Shown here piece after piece: positions 22,187 through 30,368 of a DNA stretch of 32,070 bases. The DNA is from Actinomycetes bacterium. Lineage in GTDB: Bacteria; Actinomycetota; Actinomycetes; Streptosporangiales; Streptosporangiaceae. The position numbers were made by a program, and so were the translations under genes. The stretch covers positions 1 to 32,070 of the forward strand of contig JAOPYP010000587.1 in NCBI GenBank assembly GCA_025964635.1, given 5' to 3'. How positions within the stretch are numbered: the first letter of the stretch is position 1; each line of letters opens with the position of its first letter. The notes beneath the pieces were generated by a model. That model worked only from the letters and a program-made list of their open reading frames with translations, ran no database searches and was not told the origin of the DNA.

Positions 22187-22812
22187 GACTGCGCACCGAC
22201 CGTCAGCCGGAGCGCCCGGAAAGCCTCTGCGTACTCGAGCCCGGCGAAGACCCCACGAAGGCGGGCCCAGCTGGTGACCACCGCAGGATCGATGATCTGC
22301 CGGCCGGCCTGCGACCCGTTGTAATGACTGACCGCCGCCAGCTTTCTGTCCATGACTGTTGAGATGTCGACGTAGTAGTTGAGCTCGGCCTCGCGTCCGT
22401 CATAGGACCATGCCGATCCCGGATATTCGTAGGACAAGACCGCCTTGGCGACATATCCGGCCCGTGACAATGGCCGGGTGGCCGCCAGACCTGACTCGAA
22501 CATCACCACGTGATCTTGGTGATACGAGGGGGAGGGAATGCAGACCGTGTCCGGGGTTTCGGCCGTGAGGATCTTCTCTACCTGCCCCACTAGCGCACGC
22601 CGGTCGAGAGAGAGCATCCTCGCTTCGTACTCCGGGCCATGCAAAACGACGAAGCGGAACCCGAGTTCGGTGGACACCTCATCGATCTCTATGCCCTTGT
22701 CGCGCGACTCCACGCCAAAGATCACGAGCGGGTCAGTCGCGCGGGCCAGCAGCCCACCGCACCCCAGGGTCTCATCGTCCATGTGCGGGGCGATCACTAC
22801 CAAGTCAGCCAC
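22183..22812 (-). CDS. PIG-L-family (LmbE-like) deacetylase
   Basis: This 209-residue zinc-dependent deacetylase has the metal-binding motif APHMDDE near the N-terminus (H10, D12, D13) and the third ligand region HQDH at 98-101. This family removes acetyl groups from N-acetylglucosamine-type substrates; relatives include MshB of mycothiol synthesis and enzymes acting on antibiotics and glycolipids. In this cluster it may deacetylate a sugar of the repeat unit, before or after modification by its neighbours. The GTG at 22812 is preceded by GAGGTAGGA. It begins 46 bases after the FkbM gene and overlaps the WbqC-family gene by 4 bases. Confidence 0.93.
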   Translation of the reverse strand: MADLVVIAPHMDDETLGCGGLLARATDPLVIFGVESRDKGIEIDEVSTELGFRFVVLHGPEYEARMLSLDRRALVGQVEKILTAETPDTVCIPSPSYHQDHVVMFESGLAATRPLSRAGYVAKAVLSYEYPGSAWSYDGREAELNYYVDISTVMDRKLAAVSHYNGSQAGRQIIDPAVVTSWARLRGVFAGLEYAEAFRALRLTVGAQS

Positions 22813-22858
22813 GGTCCTACCTCACCGTCTCTTCCTGTTCGGGACGTCCCCGCTGCCC

Positions 22859-23677
22859 CTAATGCTTGGCCACGGCAGCGGGGCCATCGAGCACGAGCAC
22901 CCTGCCCCTCTCCTCAATGGGGAGAAATCCCATGCTCAGCAAGGAGTTTTTCAAGTCGGCCACGGTCACCGCCGCCCCCCCGTATGCCGTTTCGTGCAAC
23001 TCGATAACCAGACGGCTGGCGCGAGTCAGGACGGGCTGGGCCGATAGAATCAATGCCGCTTCAGCCCCTTCGATGTCGCACACCAGGGCATAGTCGGCCC
23101 AGCCTCGGACGACTTCGGCGAGCTCGACAGCCGGAACGCGCAATTGTCGCCCCGGATCGGCTGCCGAGCCGATCCGAGAGCCGAGGTGAGAGCTTCCCAG
23201 CGTCAACGTGACCGACGCAGAACGGACGTCTGGGTCCGGCGGAACGGCACCGTGGATCGTTATCACCTTGGCGCCGGTCCGCTCCGCCGCCGCCGCGGTC
23301 GTGGCCTGCAACGTGGCCATAAGATTTGGGTTGGCTTCAACACATACCACTTCGGCGCCCGGTGCCACCACGTCGAGGATGTGCGCCCCGGTCACGCCGA
23401 GGCTCGCTCCCAGTTCCAGCACCCTGGAACATCCTCTGAGATACTTCCGGATAAATCGGATCTCGGCGCTCTCGTAGATGCCGAAAGCAAGTTGTGCTTT
23501 GACGACTTCAGTAAATTCCTGGGGAGAAGTGTCGATAATGACACCTTTGTTCCGGATTCGGTTCCTAGAGGCAGAGGAAATGAGGACGCCCAGGAAGGGG
23601 TTGGACAAGAATTTGCCTATGCGTACCTTAGACCGCCGGCCGGTTTCCCCTATCAGTGCCTCCGGCCAGCGGCTCAT
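22859..23677 (-). CDS. FkbM-family methyltransferase
   Basis: This 272-residue protein has the FkbM methyltransferase domain: motif I VLELGASLGVTGAHIL near 87-101, VVCVEANPNLMATLQ, and the family hallmark VCDIEGAEAALI, ending with VIELHETAYGG. FkbM proteins O-methylate sugars and polyketides; in glycan clusters they usually methylate sugar hydroxyls. The N-terminal 60 residues carry a short hydrophobic stretch (FLGVLISSAS) that may be peripheral. The ATG at 23677 overlaps the previous methyltransferase stop by 4 bases (ATGA); a longer in-frame start at 23752 lies inside that gene. GC content looks lower here than in the genes to the right of 25.6 kb. Confidence 0.91.
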   Translation of the reverse strand: MSRWPEALIGETGRRSKVRIGKFLSNPFLGVLISSASRNRIRNKGVIIDTSPQEFTEVVKAQLAFGIYESAEIRFIRKYLRGCSRVLELGASLGVTGAHILDVVAPGAEVVCVEANPNLMATLQATTAAAAERTGAKVITIHGAVPPDPDVRSASVTLTLGSSHLGSRIGSAADPGRQLRVPAVELAEVVRGWADYALVCDIEGAEAALILSAQPVLTRASRLVIELHETAYGGAAVTVADLKNSLLSMGFLPIEERGRVLVLDGPAAVAKH

Positions 23678-24312
23678 GATTCCCGCCACGCTCGCAGGCA
23701 CATGTCGTTCGGAAGATAGGACCGATCCAACTCCAGATGCGACCAGTCGCACGCTGCCAGGAAGGAAATCAGCTCGTTGCCGTCGTAGTGGAGTCGTCCA
23801 TCAGCCGGAGTGCACAGGACTGTGAGCGCTATGCCGCGCGTGCTCGCGTCCCACATTGCGGAGACAGCCTCCGCCGTCTGGGTCTTCGACCAGCCCTTGG
23901 CATAGTTGAAGGGGCCGGAAGCAACGACCCAGTCGTGATGCGTGAGTTCACCCACGCTTCCACACTGGAACGCACCATGCGGGCGTCGTTGCCGCGCGAG
24001 CGTGATAACCCCCTGCGACCAGTCCAGGCCTTCATAGCGCACGACGCTGGGTACGAGGTCGGCCAGCCGTCCGGTCCCGCAGCCGAACTCCAGAAGGGTG
24101 TCCCCTTCTTCGATAGGCAGCCGCAGAAGCGCCTTCAGCCTCCGTTCGTGACTCGCCGGTGATCCGCAGTCGGCAATGAGGTAGTCCGCTTCGCCCCCAC
24201 TGGCATACGAATCCCACGCCTGTGGGCTGCTTTGGGTGAGCCACGGGGTGCTCCGTACCGGCGTAACAGTCTCTTCTGTGGTTACGCCACCGCGTCCGTC
24301 CACATCACTCAT
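23674..24312 (-). CDS. Class I SAM-dependent methyltransferase
   Basis: This 212-residue enzyme has motif I TLLEFGCGTGRLADLV at residues 72-87, followed by YEGLDWSQGVITLARQR (motif II, Asp) and VVASGPFNYAKG. The N-terminus (QAWDSYASGGEADYLIADCGS) is unusual but ends in a typical methyltransferase helix. Substrate unknown; sugar methylation is inferred from the cluster. The ATG at 24312 has AAGGGA 7 bases upstream. It starts 81 bases downstream of the preceding glycosyltransferase, the largest gap within the train, so a promoter may lie there. It overlaps the FkbM gene by 4 bases. Confidence 0.88.
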   Translation of the reverse strand: MSDVDGRGGVTTEETVTPVRSTPWLTQSSPQAWDSYASGGEADYLIADCGSPASHERRLKALLRLPIEEGDTLLEFGCGTGRLADLVPSVVRYEGLDWSQGVITLARQRRPHGAFQCGSVGELTHHDWVVASGPFNYAKGWSKTQTAEAVSAMWDASTRGIALTVLCTPADGRLHYDGNELISFLAACDWSHLELDRSYLPNDMCLRAWRES

Positions 24313-24393
24313 GAGCAGGTCCCTTAGCCGTCTCAGGCAATAGAAGCATTCCGGGCAGGAAGTGTGCTTCGTTCAGAAAGGCCGGACCGCCCA

Positions 24394-25632
24394 TTACGTC
24401 CGATTTACAGACGATATGCGATTGGTTCCCTGGCGTCCGGTGAGTCTTTCGATTGAGTCGACAATGCTGCCACTATACATGGCCAGGCTACGTCTGGACG
24501 CTTCAGCAAAGCCTGCCGCTGAAAGCATTTCCAGCCGTGCCGGATCGTCGGCGAGCCCTTCGATCGCTTCGATGATCGCCTCGGGGCTCCGCGAGGGGAT
24601 AATCATAGAACTCGCGGGGGCGCCGGCTTCCTCGGTCGCCACCACGGGAAGCCCGAGCGCGGCCGCTTCCAAGGTGACGAGGGCGCTTCCCTCCGATAGG
24701 GACGGAAAGAGCAGGACGTCGGCCCGGCGGAACTCTTCGAACAACTGTGAGCGGGGAACAGGACCGTGGACGGTTCCGACCTCCATGAGGCGCTGTACTC
24801 CCAGGGGCGTGAGATTGGCGGGGCCGAAAAATTCCATCTGCACCGGAAGGTTCGCTCTCTTGTGTAGCGCTTGGTAAATATATTGGACTCCCTTCTCTAG
24901 CATCAGCGTACCGGCGAATATCACGCGTAGGGCGCGGCGGTTCTCAGCCTTCCTGACTGTGCCCGCCGGTCGCGGTCCAATGATCGGGAAGGGAATGACG
25001 CGGAACTTAAGCGGATCTGCCCCGAATTCCTGCGAAATGCTTATGAGGTGCGGTGACGGCACCCAAACGAGATCGGCTGCCTGCCACTCGGCTTCCATGC
25101 GGTGGTCCCAGGGCCGAGATCTGGCCGCACGCTCCGGGGCCCATCCCGGGAAGCGGGCGAGCTCCTCCGCAGCCACGGCCCGCTCATAACGGAGGGGAGG
25201 GGAAACCTGCTCCATGATCCGGTACGCCCGGTCCTGGAAAAGCTCCAGACAGGAGGATTGGGTACCAACGACGGCCTCGGAACCGCATTGCCGGGCGATC
25301 GAGGAGAACATCTGGGTGAGCACCCCATCCACTGCTGTGGTGTCCCGCCCCGACAGCAGCAGGCGCCGCCGGACCCGAGCGGCGATCGACACCTGTGGGT
25401 GCCTATGGATGCGCTCTGCGGGAACCCCTCTGACGACACGATTTGCCACCCTCGGCCCGGCGACGCGCTCTAGGACGCGTGCGCCCCTTCCGGGGAGAAG
25501 GCATGCGTCTACGTGGGCGCTGCCCAACAGGGCTGCCGATTCGAGTGCTACAGCGCTCTGGAGGCCCATCCGGATGACCGGGGAAAAATAGTCGACAGCG
25601 AGTGTTGGCGCTTCGCCGGAGGACGCCCTCAA
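24394..25632 (-). CDS. GT4-family glycosyltransferase
   Basis: This 412-residue GT-B glycosyltransferase has the donor-domain signatures RVIFAGTLMLEKGVQYIYQAL, HGPVPRSQLFEEFRRADVLLFPSLSEG, and the E-x7-E motif in SEGSALVTLEAAALG. The start is unusual: the first in-frame ATG lies deep inside the preceding methyltransferase gene. A TTG at 25632 forms a TTGA overlap with that gene's stop, matching the coupling style of the cluster, and I prefer it. The product then begins at RASSGEAPTLAVDYFSPV. It probably adds a sugar to the lipid-linked repeat unit. Its GC content looks lower than the next gene, marking a possible junction near 25.6 kb. Confidence 0.87.
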   Translation of the reverse strand: MRASSGEAPTLAVDYFSPVIRMGLQSAVALESAALLGSAHVDACLLPGRGARVLERVAGPRVANRVVRGVPAERIHRHPQVSIAARVRRRLLLSGRDTTAVDGVLTQMFSSIARQCGSEAVVGTQSSCLELFQDRAYRIMEQVSPPLRYERAVAAEELARFPGWAPERAARSRPWDHRMEAEWQAADLVWVPSPHLISISQEFGADPLKFRVIPFPIIGPRPAGTVRKAENRRALRVIFAGTLMLEKGVQYIYQALHKRANLPVQMEFFGPANLTPLGVQRLMEVGTVHGPVPRSQLFEEFRRADVLLFPSLSEGSALVTLEAAALGLPVVATEEAGAPASSMIIPSRSPEAIIEAIEGLADDPARLEMLSAAGFAEASRRSLAMYSGSIVDSIERLTGRQGTNRISSVNRT

Positions 25633-26384
25633 GGCTGGCCACCTTGCCGGGGTCGCGCGTTCTCCCCGGGGCCGGCCGGGCGCTCGAAGGTGAACAGGCG
25701 CAGAGGTGACGGTGTCGCCGCGTCCGGCGGCAGGTCCACGGTCAGCAGGCCCGCCTGCGCGGCTGCGGTGTGCCACCATCCGGCTGGATGACGTTGCCGA
25801 GAAATCCGCAGATAAGTCAGGTATCGGTCGGCGCGGGCCCAGTCACTGGTCAGGACTCGTATTGCCGGTATCCGGGCAGTCAACCCGGCCAGCCACTCCA
25901 GCCAGCGCACCGGGTGTGCGGGGTCGGGAACGGTGCACAGCATCACGCCGCCGGGGCGCAGCACCCGGGCGCATTCCCGCAACACCTCACCGGGGGAGTT
26001 GACGTACTCGAGCACGCTGGCCGCCATAACCGCATCGAACGTGGCCGTGCTGAACGGCAGCGTCCGCCAGTCCGGTGCTAGCCGGACGAGCTCGACCGAG
26101 GCTGTAGGGTCGCTGGCCGCCGCGCGGGCCAGCATGTTCGCCGAGATGTCGCACCCGGTGACCCGCAGTCCAGCCGCGGCCAGGTGGCGGGACAGTTCGC
26201 CGCTGCCGCAGCCGAGGTCTAGGACGCGGCCACCGGCTGCGACGCGGTAGCCGACCGCGTCCGCGAGCTGCGTCAGGCGGCCTGCGAGCCGGCCATGCGG
26301 AGCGTACTTCGCCGCCCACGTTGACGCCTTCTCGTCGAACAGTTGCTGCACCTGCTTCGGGTGCGCCGTCGCCTGGTCAGTCAC
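25629..26384 (-). CDS. Class I SAM-dependent methyltransferase
   Basis: This 251-residue enzyme has a Methyltransf_11/25 core: motif I GGRVLDLGCGSGELSRHL, then VTGCDISANMLARA (Asp/Ser, motif II), LPFSTATFDAVMAASVLEYV (motifs III and post-I), and RVLRPGGVMLCTVPDP. The N-terminus (VQQLFDEKASTWAAKY) resembles UbiE/MenG-like or sugar methyltransferases, with the family start FDEKAATWDAKY. The GTG at 26384 overlaps the upstream dehydrogenase by 8 bases. Its acceptor is unknown; this is the highest-GC methyltransferase of the cluster. Confidence 0.9.
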   Translation of the reverse strand: MTDQATAHPKQVQQLFDEKASTWAAKYAPHGRLAGRLTQLADAVGYRVAAGGRVLDLGCGSGELSRHLAAAGLRVTGCDISANMLARAAASDPTASVELVRLAPDWRTLPFSTATFDAVMAASVLEYVNSPGEVLRECARVLRPGGVMLCTVPDPAHPVRWLEWLAGLTARIPAIRVLTSDWARADRYLTYLRISRQRHPAGWWHTAAAQAGLLTVDLPPDAATPSPLRLFTFERPAGPGENARPRQGGQP

Positions 26385-28524
26385 GGCTGCTGGTCCCCGT
26401 CGCGGCCTGGATCGTGGCGCGCATCGTGGCCAGCATGATCTCGGTCGGCACGTCCGGGCCGCTGCCGACCGCCTGCCGGAATGCGGCTGCGGCCGCCCGG
26501 TGGCCCTTGTCCTGGCGGCCTTTCCAGACCGTCTTGCCGTCGGCCTGAACCGACCTGAAGTCGTCGATGATCACCCGCTGGGACCCGGCCTGGACTTCGA
26601 TCCATTCCTTTCCGGCTACCGGGGCCGCGCTGCCGTAGGCGATTGCGGCCAGGGAGCCGTCGGCGAACCGCAATGAGACCACGACGTCGTCGCGGTGCTG
26701 GATTCCCGGGCCGCCACCCCCCGGGAGGCCCAGCACTTCTTCAATGGGCGCGCCGACCAGCACCTGCGCGGTGTCCACGAAATGGCACACCTCGCCGAGC
26801 AGCCGTCCACCGTGCCTCCGGTCGTGGTACCAGTGCCCGTCGGGCATCGGGCCAGCGGCGATCCGGTACACCACGAGCCTGGATGCCGAGATCCCGGCCA
26901 GCGAGCGCTGGGCGGCCAGCACGGCGGGGGACCACCGCCGGTTGAAGCCGACGGCCAGCTGGCGCTCCGACTCCCGCCACGCCTTCTCGACTCGATCCAG
27001 ATCGGCCTCGGTCAGGGCGACCGGCTTCTCGCACCACACGTGCCGACTGGCCGTCAGGGCCCGCGCGCACAAGTCCGCGTGCGTGTCGTGCGGGGTGGCG
27101 ACCACTACCGCCTCGACGGCCGGGTCATCGAGCAGCGCGTCCGCGCCCGGCACCGCCTTCTCGAAACCGTGCCGCTCGGCGGCCCGCCGGGCGGACAACC
27201 CGCTGGCCGAGGCCACCGCGACGAAATGATCGAATCCCGCGGCGCGGAAGGCGGGGAGGAGCGTGCCCGTGGAGAAAGCACCGGCCCCGGCCCAGCCGAT
27301 GCCGGGGGAGGAGCTGGCCCGCGGTGAGTCCCTGAGCCGGACAGCGCCGTCCGGGGCTAGTCCGTCGGCGGTCGATCCGGCAGCGGCTGATCCCGCGGCA
27401 TCCGCCTCCGGGTAGGTCAGCCGGATGGCCAGGTATGGCTCCGTGCGCCGTTCGATCAGCTGGTACGCAGCATCGGCCTCGGCAATGCCGAAGCTGTGCG
27501 TGACCAGGTCGGCGACCTGGAGCCGGCCGCCCGCGAGCAAGTCGAGGACCGCCTCGAAGTTACGGCCCTCCGTCCAGCGCACCTGGCCGGCCGGGAAGTC
27601 CACCCCCCAGGCCTCATAGGAGGGCTCGTAGCGCCCGGGGCCGTAGGAGCGCGCGAACCTCAGAGAAAGCTCGCGCTCGTAGAACGGAGTGCGGTTCAGC
27701 TGGAGGCCGACATCGCCCACGATCACGACTGCGGCCCGGTCCCGGCACAGCGCGGGCACCCGCATCACCGCGTCCGACGACCGGCCCGCCGCGCAGACCA
27801 GCACAGCGTCCGCGCCACGGCCCCGGGACCAGCTGAGCACCTGGTCCGTGGTCGCCTCCCCGGACTCGTCCAGGGCCAGCACGCCGGCGCTGTCCGCGAC
27901 TCGGCGCGGGTGCTCCGCCGGGTCGATCCCGGCCACCTCGCAGCCGGCCGCGATGGCCAGCCGCGCGGCTAGCTGGCCGATCAGGCCCAGCCCCAGCACC
28001 ACGACCTTCGATCCCGGGCCAACCTCGGCCAGCCGCAGGCCGTGCAGGGCGATTGCAGCGATCGTGGTGAACGCCGCGTCCTGGGCGGGCACGCCGTCCG
28101 GAACCCTGGCGCAGAGCAGGCCCGGCACCGCCTGGAATTCTGCGTGGCTCGCCTGGCCCGCCCCGCCGGTCGCTACCAGCTGGCCCGGCCGGACCTCGGT
28201 CACGGCGGCGCCGGCCTCGAGCACGATGCCGGCCGCCGAGTAGCCGAGCGGCAGGTCCTCGGCCAGCCGGCTGCGTACCGCCTGCCGGGTGGCCGCGAAG
28301 CCGTCCGCCCGGGCCTTGCGAACCACCTGGCGGACCAGGTCGGGCCGGGCTCGGGCCTTGGCCAGCAGGCTGGCCTGCGCCAGCGCCGTGACGGCGCGCT
28401 CCGTCCCCGGGGAGATCACCGACGCGACGGTGCGGACCAGCACCTGAGTCGGGTCGGGCACCGGGCGGGGCACGTCGAGCACCTCGACCGGTCCGCCGGC
28501 CAGTGGCTGCACGATCTGCTTCAC
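26377..28524 (-). CDS. Bi-domain oxidoreductase: MDR dehydrogenase plus Gfo/Idh/MocA
   Basis: This 715-residue cytoplasmic protein joins two Rossmann enzymes. Residues 1 to about 370 form a medium-chain dehydrogenase/reductase (SVISPGTERAV, GYSAAGIVLE, and the nucleotide-binding VVVLGLGLIGQLAARLA near 174-190). Residues from about 405 form a Gfo/Idh/MocA oxidoreductase (GWAGAGAFSTGTLLPAF near 410-426, VVVATPHDTHADL, and the CEKP motif near 498-501). A flexible Ala/Gly/Ser linker joins them. Such fusions occur beside heparinase II/III-family genes in exopolysaccharide loci. It probably acts on a nucleotide sugar or uronic acid; the reaction is unknown. GTG start overlaps the heparinase stop by 4 bases. 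Confidence 0.93.
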   Translation of the reverse strand: MKQIVQPLAGGPVEVLDVPRPVPDPTQVLVRTVASVISPGTERAVTALAQASLLAKARARPDLVRQVVRKARADGFAATRQAVRSRLAEDLPLGYSAAGIVLEAGAAVTEVRPGQLVATGGAGQASHAEFQAVPGLLCARVPDGVPAQDAAFTTIAAIALHGLRLAEVGPGSKVVVLGLGLIGQLAARLAIAAGCEVAGIDPAEHPRRVADSAGVLALDESGEATTDQVLSWSRGRGADAVLVCAAGRSSDAVMRVPALCRDRAAVVIVGDVGLQLNRTPFYERELSLRFARSYGPGRYEPSYEAWGVDFPAGQVRWTEGRNFEAVLDLLAGGRLQVADLVTHSFGIAEADAAYQLIERRTEPYLAIRLTYPEADAAGSAAAGSTADGLAPDGAVRLRDSPRASSSPGIGWAGAGAFSTGTLLPAFRAAGFDHFVAVASASGLSARRAAERHGFEKAVPGADALLDDPAVEAVVVATPHDTHADLCARALTASRHVWCEKPVALTEADLDRVEKAWRESERQLAVGFNRRWSPAVLAAQRSLAGISASRLVVYRIAAGPMPDGHWYHDRRHGGRLLGEVCHFVDTAQVLVGAPIEEVLGLPGGGGPGIQHRDDVVVSLRFADGSLAAIAYGSAAPVAGKEWIEVQAGSQRVIIDDFRSVQADGKTVWKGRQDKGHRAAAAAFRQAVGSGPDVPTEIMLATMRATIQAATGTSSRD

Positions 28525-30368
28525 TCTGTGCCCCCGATCGTGGTCCGGCCGCTCACCTCTGCGTGCTCCCGGCCACCGGCCGCCTGCTCCCGGCCACCGG
28601 CCTGCTGCCAGCTCGTGCTGATCTGCACGGGCAGCACGGTGGTGACCCGGCAGGCCAGGACCGGCGCCCCGACGGTGCGCGAGAATCCGCTGGCAACCTG
28701 GCCCGTCTCAGTGGCCAGGGTGATGGGCCCGGTCGCGCTGACCGTGACCCGGAATTCGCCGGCCGGCGAGGTCACCACGGCCCCTGCGCCGTTCAGTTGC
28801 AGCTCCGACCCGGGCGCCAGGTGCCACCGCACGACGGCCGCGTGCCGCCCGCGCCCGGTGACGTAGTCCTCGACCCGCAGCCCGGTTTCGGTGAGCATCC
28901 AGCGGCGCCGGTGAACCGGCCGGCCCGGCAGCCGCCGGTATCCGTCATGGACGGCCTCGGCGGTCAGCACCCCGCCGTGCGCAATGCAGGTCGCCAGGTC
29001 AGTGACCTGGGCCCGCCGGGCGGCCCGGAACGCGCCCCACACCTCGGTCGAATCGGCGCCGTCCACCTCGAGGGTGTTGTGCGCCGCGGTGGACCTCTCG
29101 TAGTTGCGCACCGGGCCCGGGGTGTAGGTGGACGTGCCGGTGTCCACCAGGAGCGGGATCCCTCCCACCTGCACCAGGCAGCTCAGTGTGTCGGCGTGGG
29201 CATGGGCCGGCAACTCATCCGGGCAGGGTGCGCCGACGTCGGCCAGCAGGCGCCAGCTCCCAGCCGCCGCCCGGACGAGGCCGCTGTCGGGCAGGACGAG
29301 CAGCGGCTCGGCCGGGGGCAGCCCCGGCCGCAGCGCGGCGACGAGCTCCGGGTCGACCGGGTATCCGTCGTTCAGCAGCGGAACCTGCCCGTCCGGGGCC
29401 AGCACGCAGCGCATCCAGGAGCGCATCCGGTCGATCGCGTCGAGAAGTTCCGGGGCGGGGACCTGACCGGTGCACCGGACGAGCTCCGCCACATCGACCA
29501 GGTCGGCCAGGACCTGGCAGTGGTAGGCGGGTGCCCGCTCGTAGTGCCCGCCGTCGGGCAGTACCTGCACCGCCAGCTGGCTGGTCAGCTGGTCCAGCGC
29601 CTGCCCTAGCCGGCGTGCGTCCCCGAAGAACACCGCCAGGCCCGCGAGCGCCTTGAGGTTCTTGATCAGGTGATTTCCGCCGACATCCAGTTCAAGGTTC
29701 CGGCGCAGGAAGCCGGCATGGGCGGACAGGTCGGCCATGAAGCTGGCCTCGATCTGGCTGCCGGCCACCAGGTCACGGTGCAGCCCGCAATAGGACCAGG
29801 CCCGCAGGGCCGCCGGATAGGGCAGCCAGGCGTCACCCCGGCCTGCTGCGACCTGTACGTGCCAGGACCGCCACATCGCGGCGAACCAGGCCCGGGCGTC
29901 CGCGCGGTCCGGCTCGCTGGCCAGCCGCCAGGCCCAGTCCCAGTAGTGCAGATGAAAGCGCCACAACGAGGGAGCACCCGCCTGCTCCCAGTCCGCCTGC
30001 TCCCAGTCGGCCGCGGTCCAGTGGGCCTCCGCCCAGTCCGCGTCGGCCGGGTCGCTCTGGTCGCCGGACGGGTCAGCCATGCTCGCGGGGCTGGTCAATA
30101 CCCTGGTCATGCCGAGCAGTTCGATGCGTCCCTGGCGTAGCGCCCCGAACCCCGGCCAGTTCCGCCAGACGCGCGCGTCGAGCGGGCTGAACCGGGCCGG
30201 CCAGCCGGCCGCTGCGCCCGGGTCGGGGCCGGCCAGCAGCCAGTGCCGGGCGGGCGGAAAGCGGCGCAGGGCCGCGCGCTGGGCCCGGAGCCGGGCCCGC
30301 TGCGTGACCTGGCTGGGCTGCAGGTGCGCTGCGGTGCGTGCCAGCAGTGCGAACTCGCCCCGGTTCAC
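28521..30368 (-). CDS. Heparinase II/III-family protein, no signal peptide
   Basis: This 615-residue protein has the alginate-lyase/heparinase II-III architecture: a helical toroid with GNHLIKNLKALAGLAVFFGD near 231-250 and PDGGHYERAPAYHCQVLADL near 271-290, then a beta-rich domain with HAHADTLS (389-396), LLVDTGTSTY, and RSTAAHNTLEVDG (425-437). Secreted lyases of this family degrade polyuronates; here no signal peptide precedes it (MNRGEFALLARTAAHL), so it is probably cytoplasmic and may serve biosynthesis rather than degradation. It contains two in-frame repeats: Trp-rich units near residues 109-131, and a 7-residue repeat near the C-terminus. GTG start overlaps the SDR stop by 4 bases. 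Confidence 0.93.
   Translation of the reverse strand: MNRGEFALLARTAAHLQPSQVTQRARLRAQRAALRRFPPARHWLLAGPDPGAAAGWPARFSPLDARVWRNWPGFGALRQGRIELLGMTRVLTSPASMADPSGDQSDPADADWAEAHWTAADWEQADWEQAGAPSLWRFHLHYWDWAWRLASEPDRADARAWFAAMWRSWHVQVAAGRGDAWLPYPAALRAWSYCGLHRDLVAGSQIEASFMADLSAHAGFLRRNLELDVGGNHLIKNLKALAGLAVFFGDARRLGQALDQLTSQLAVQVLPDGGHYERAPAYHCQVLADLVDVAELVRCTGQVPAPELLDAIDRMRSWMRCVLAPDGQVPLLNDGYPVDPELVAALRPGLPPAEPLLVLPDSGLVRAAAGSWRLLADVGAPCPDELPAHAHADTLSCLVQVGGIPLLVDTGTSTYTPGPVRNYERSTAAHNTLEVDGADSTEVWGAFRAARRAQVTDLATCIAHGGVLTAEAVHDGYRRLPGRPVHRRRWMLTETGLRVEDYVTGRGRHAAVVRWHLAPGSELQLNGAGAVVTSPAGEFRVTVSATGPITLATETGQVASGFSRTVGAPVLACRVTTVLPVQISTSWQQAGGREQAAGGREHAEVSGRTTIGGTE
28564..28602. repeat. In-frame 21-base tandem repeat in the heparinase gene 3' end
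   Basis: An 18-base sequence, TGCTCCCGGCCACCGGCC, occurs at 28564-28581 and again at 28585-28602, period 21 bases. On the coding strand this gives two copies of a 7-residue unit (AGGREQA / AGGREHA) near the C-terminus. Confidence 0.85.
29979..30008. repeat. 15-base perfect tandem repeat coding for Trp-rich pentapeptides
   Basis: CGCCTGCTCCCAGTC occurs twice in tandem (29979-29993 and 29994-30008). On the coding strand it encodes DWEQA-DWEQA, preceded by the related ADWAEAHWTA in the same segment, so the protein has about four Trp-containing units at residues 109-131. Confidence 0.9.
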
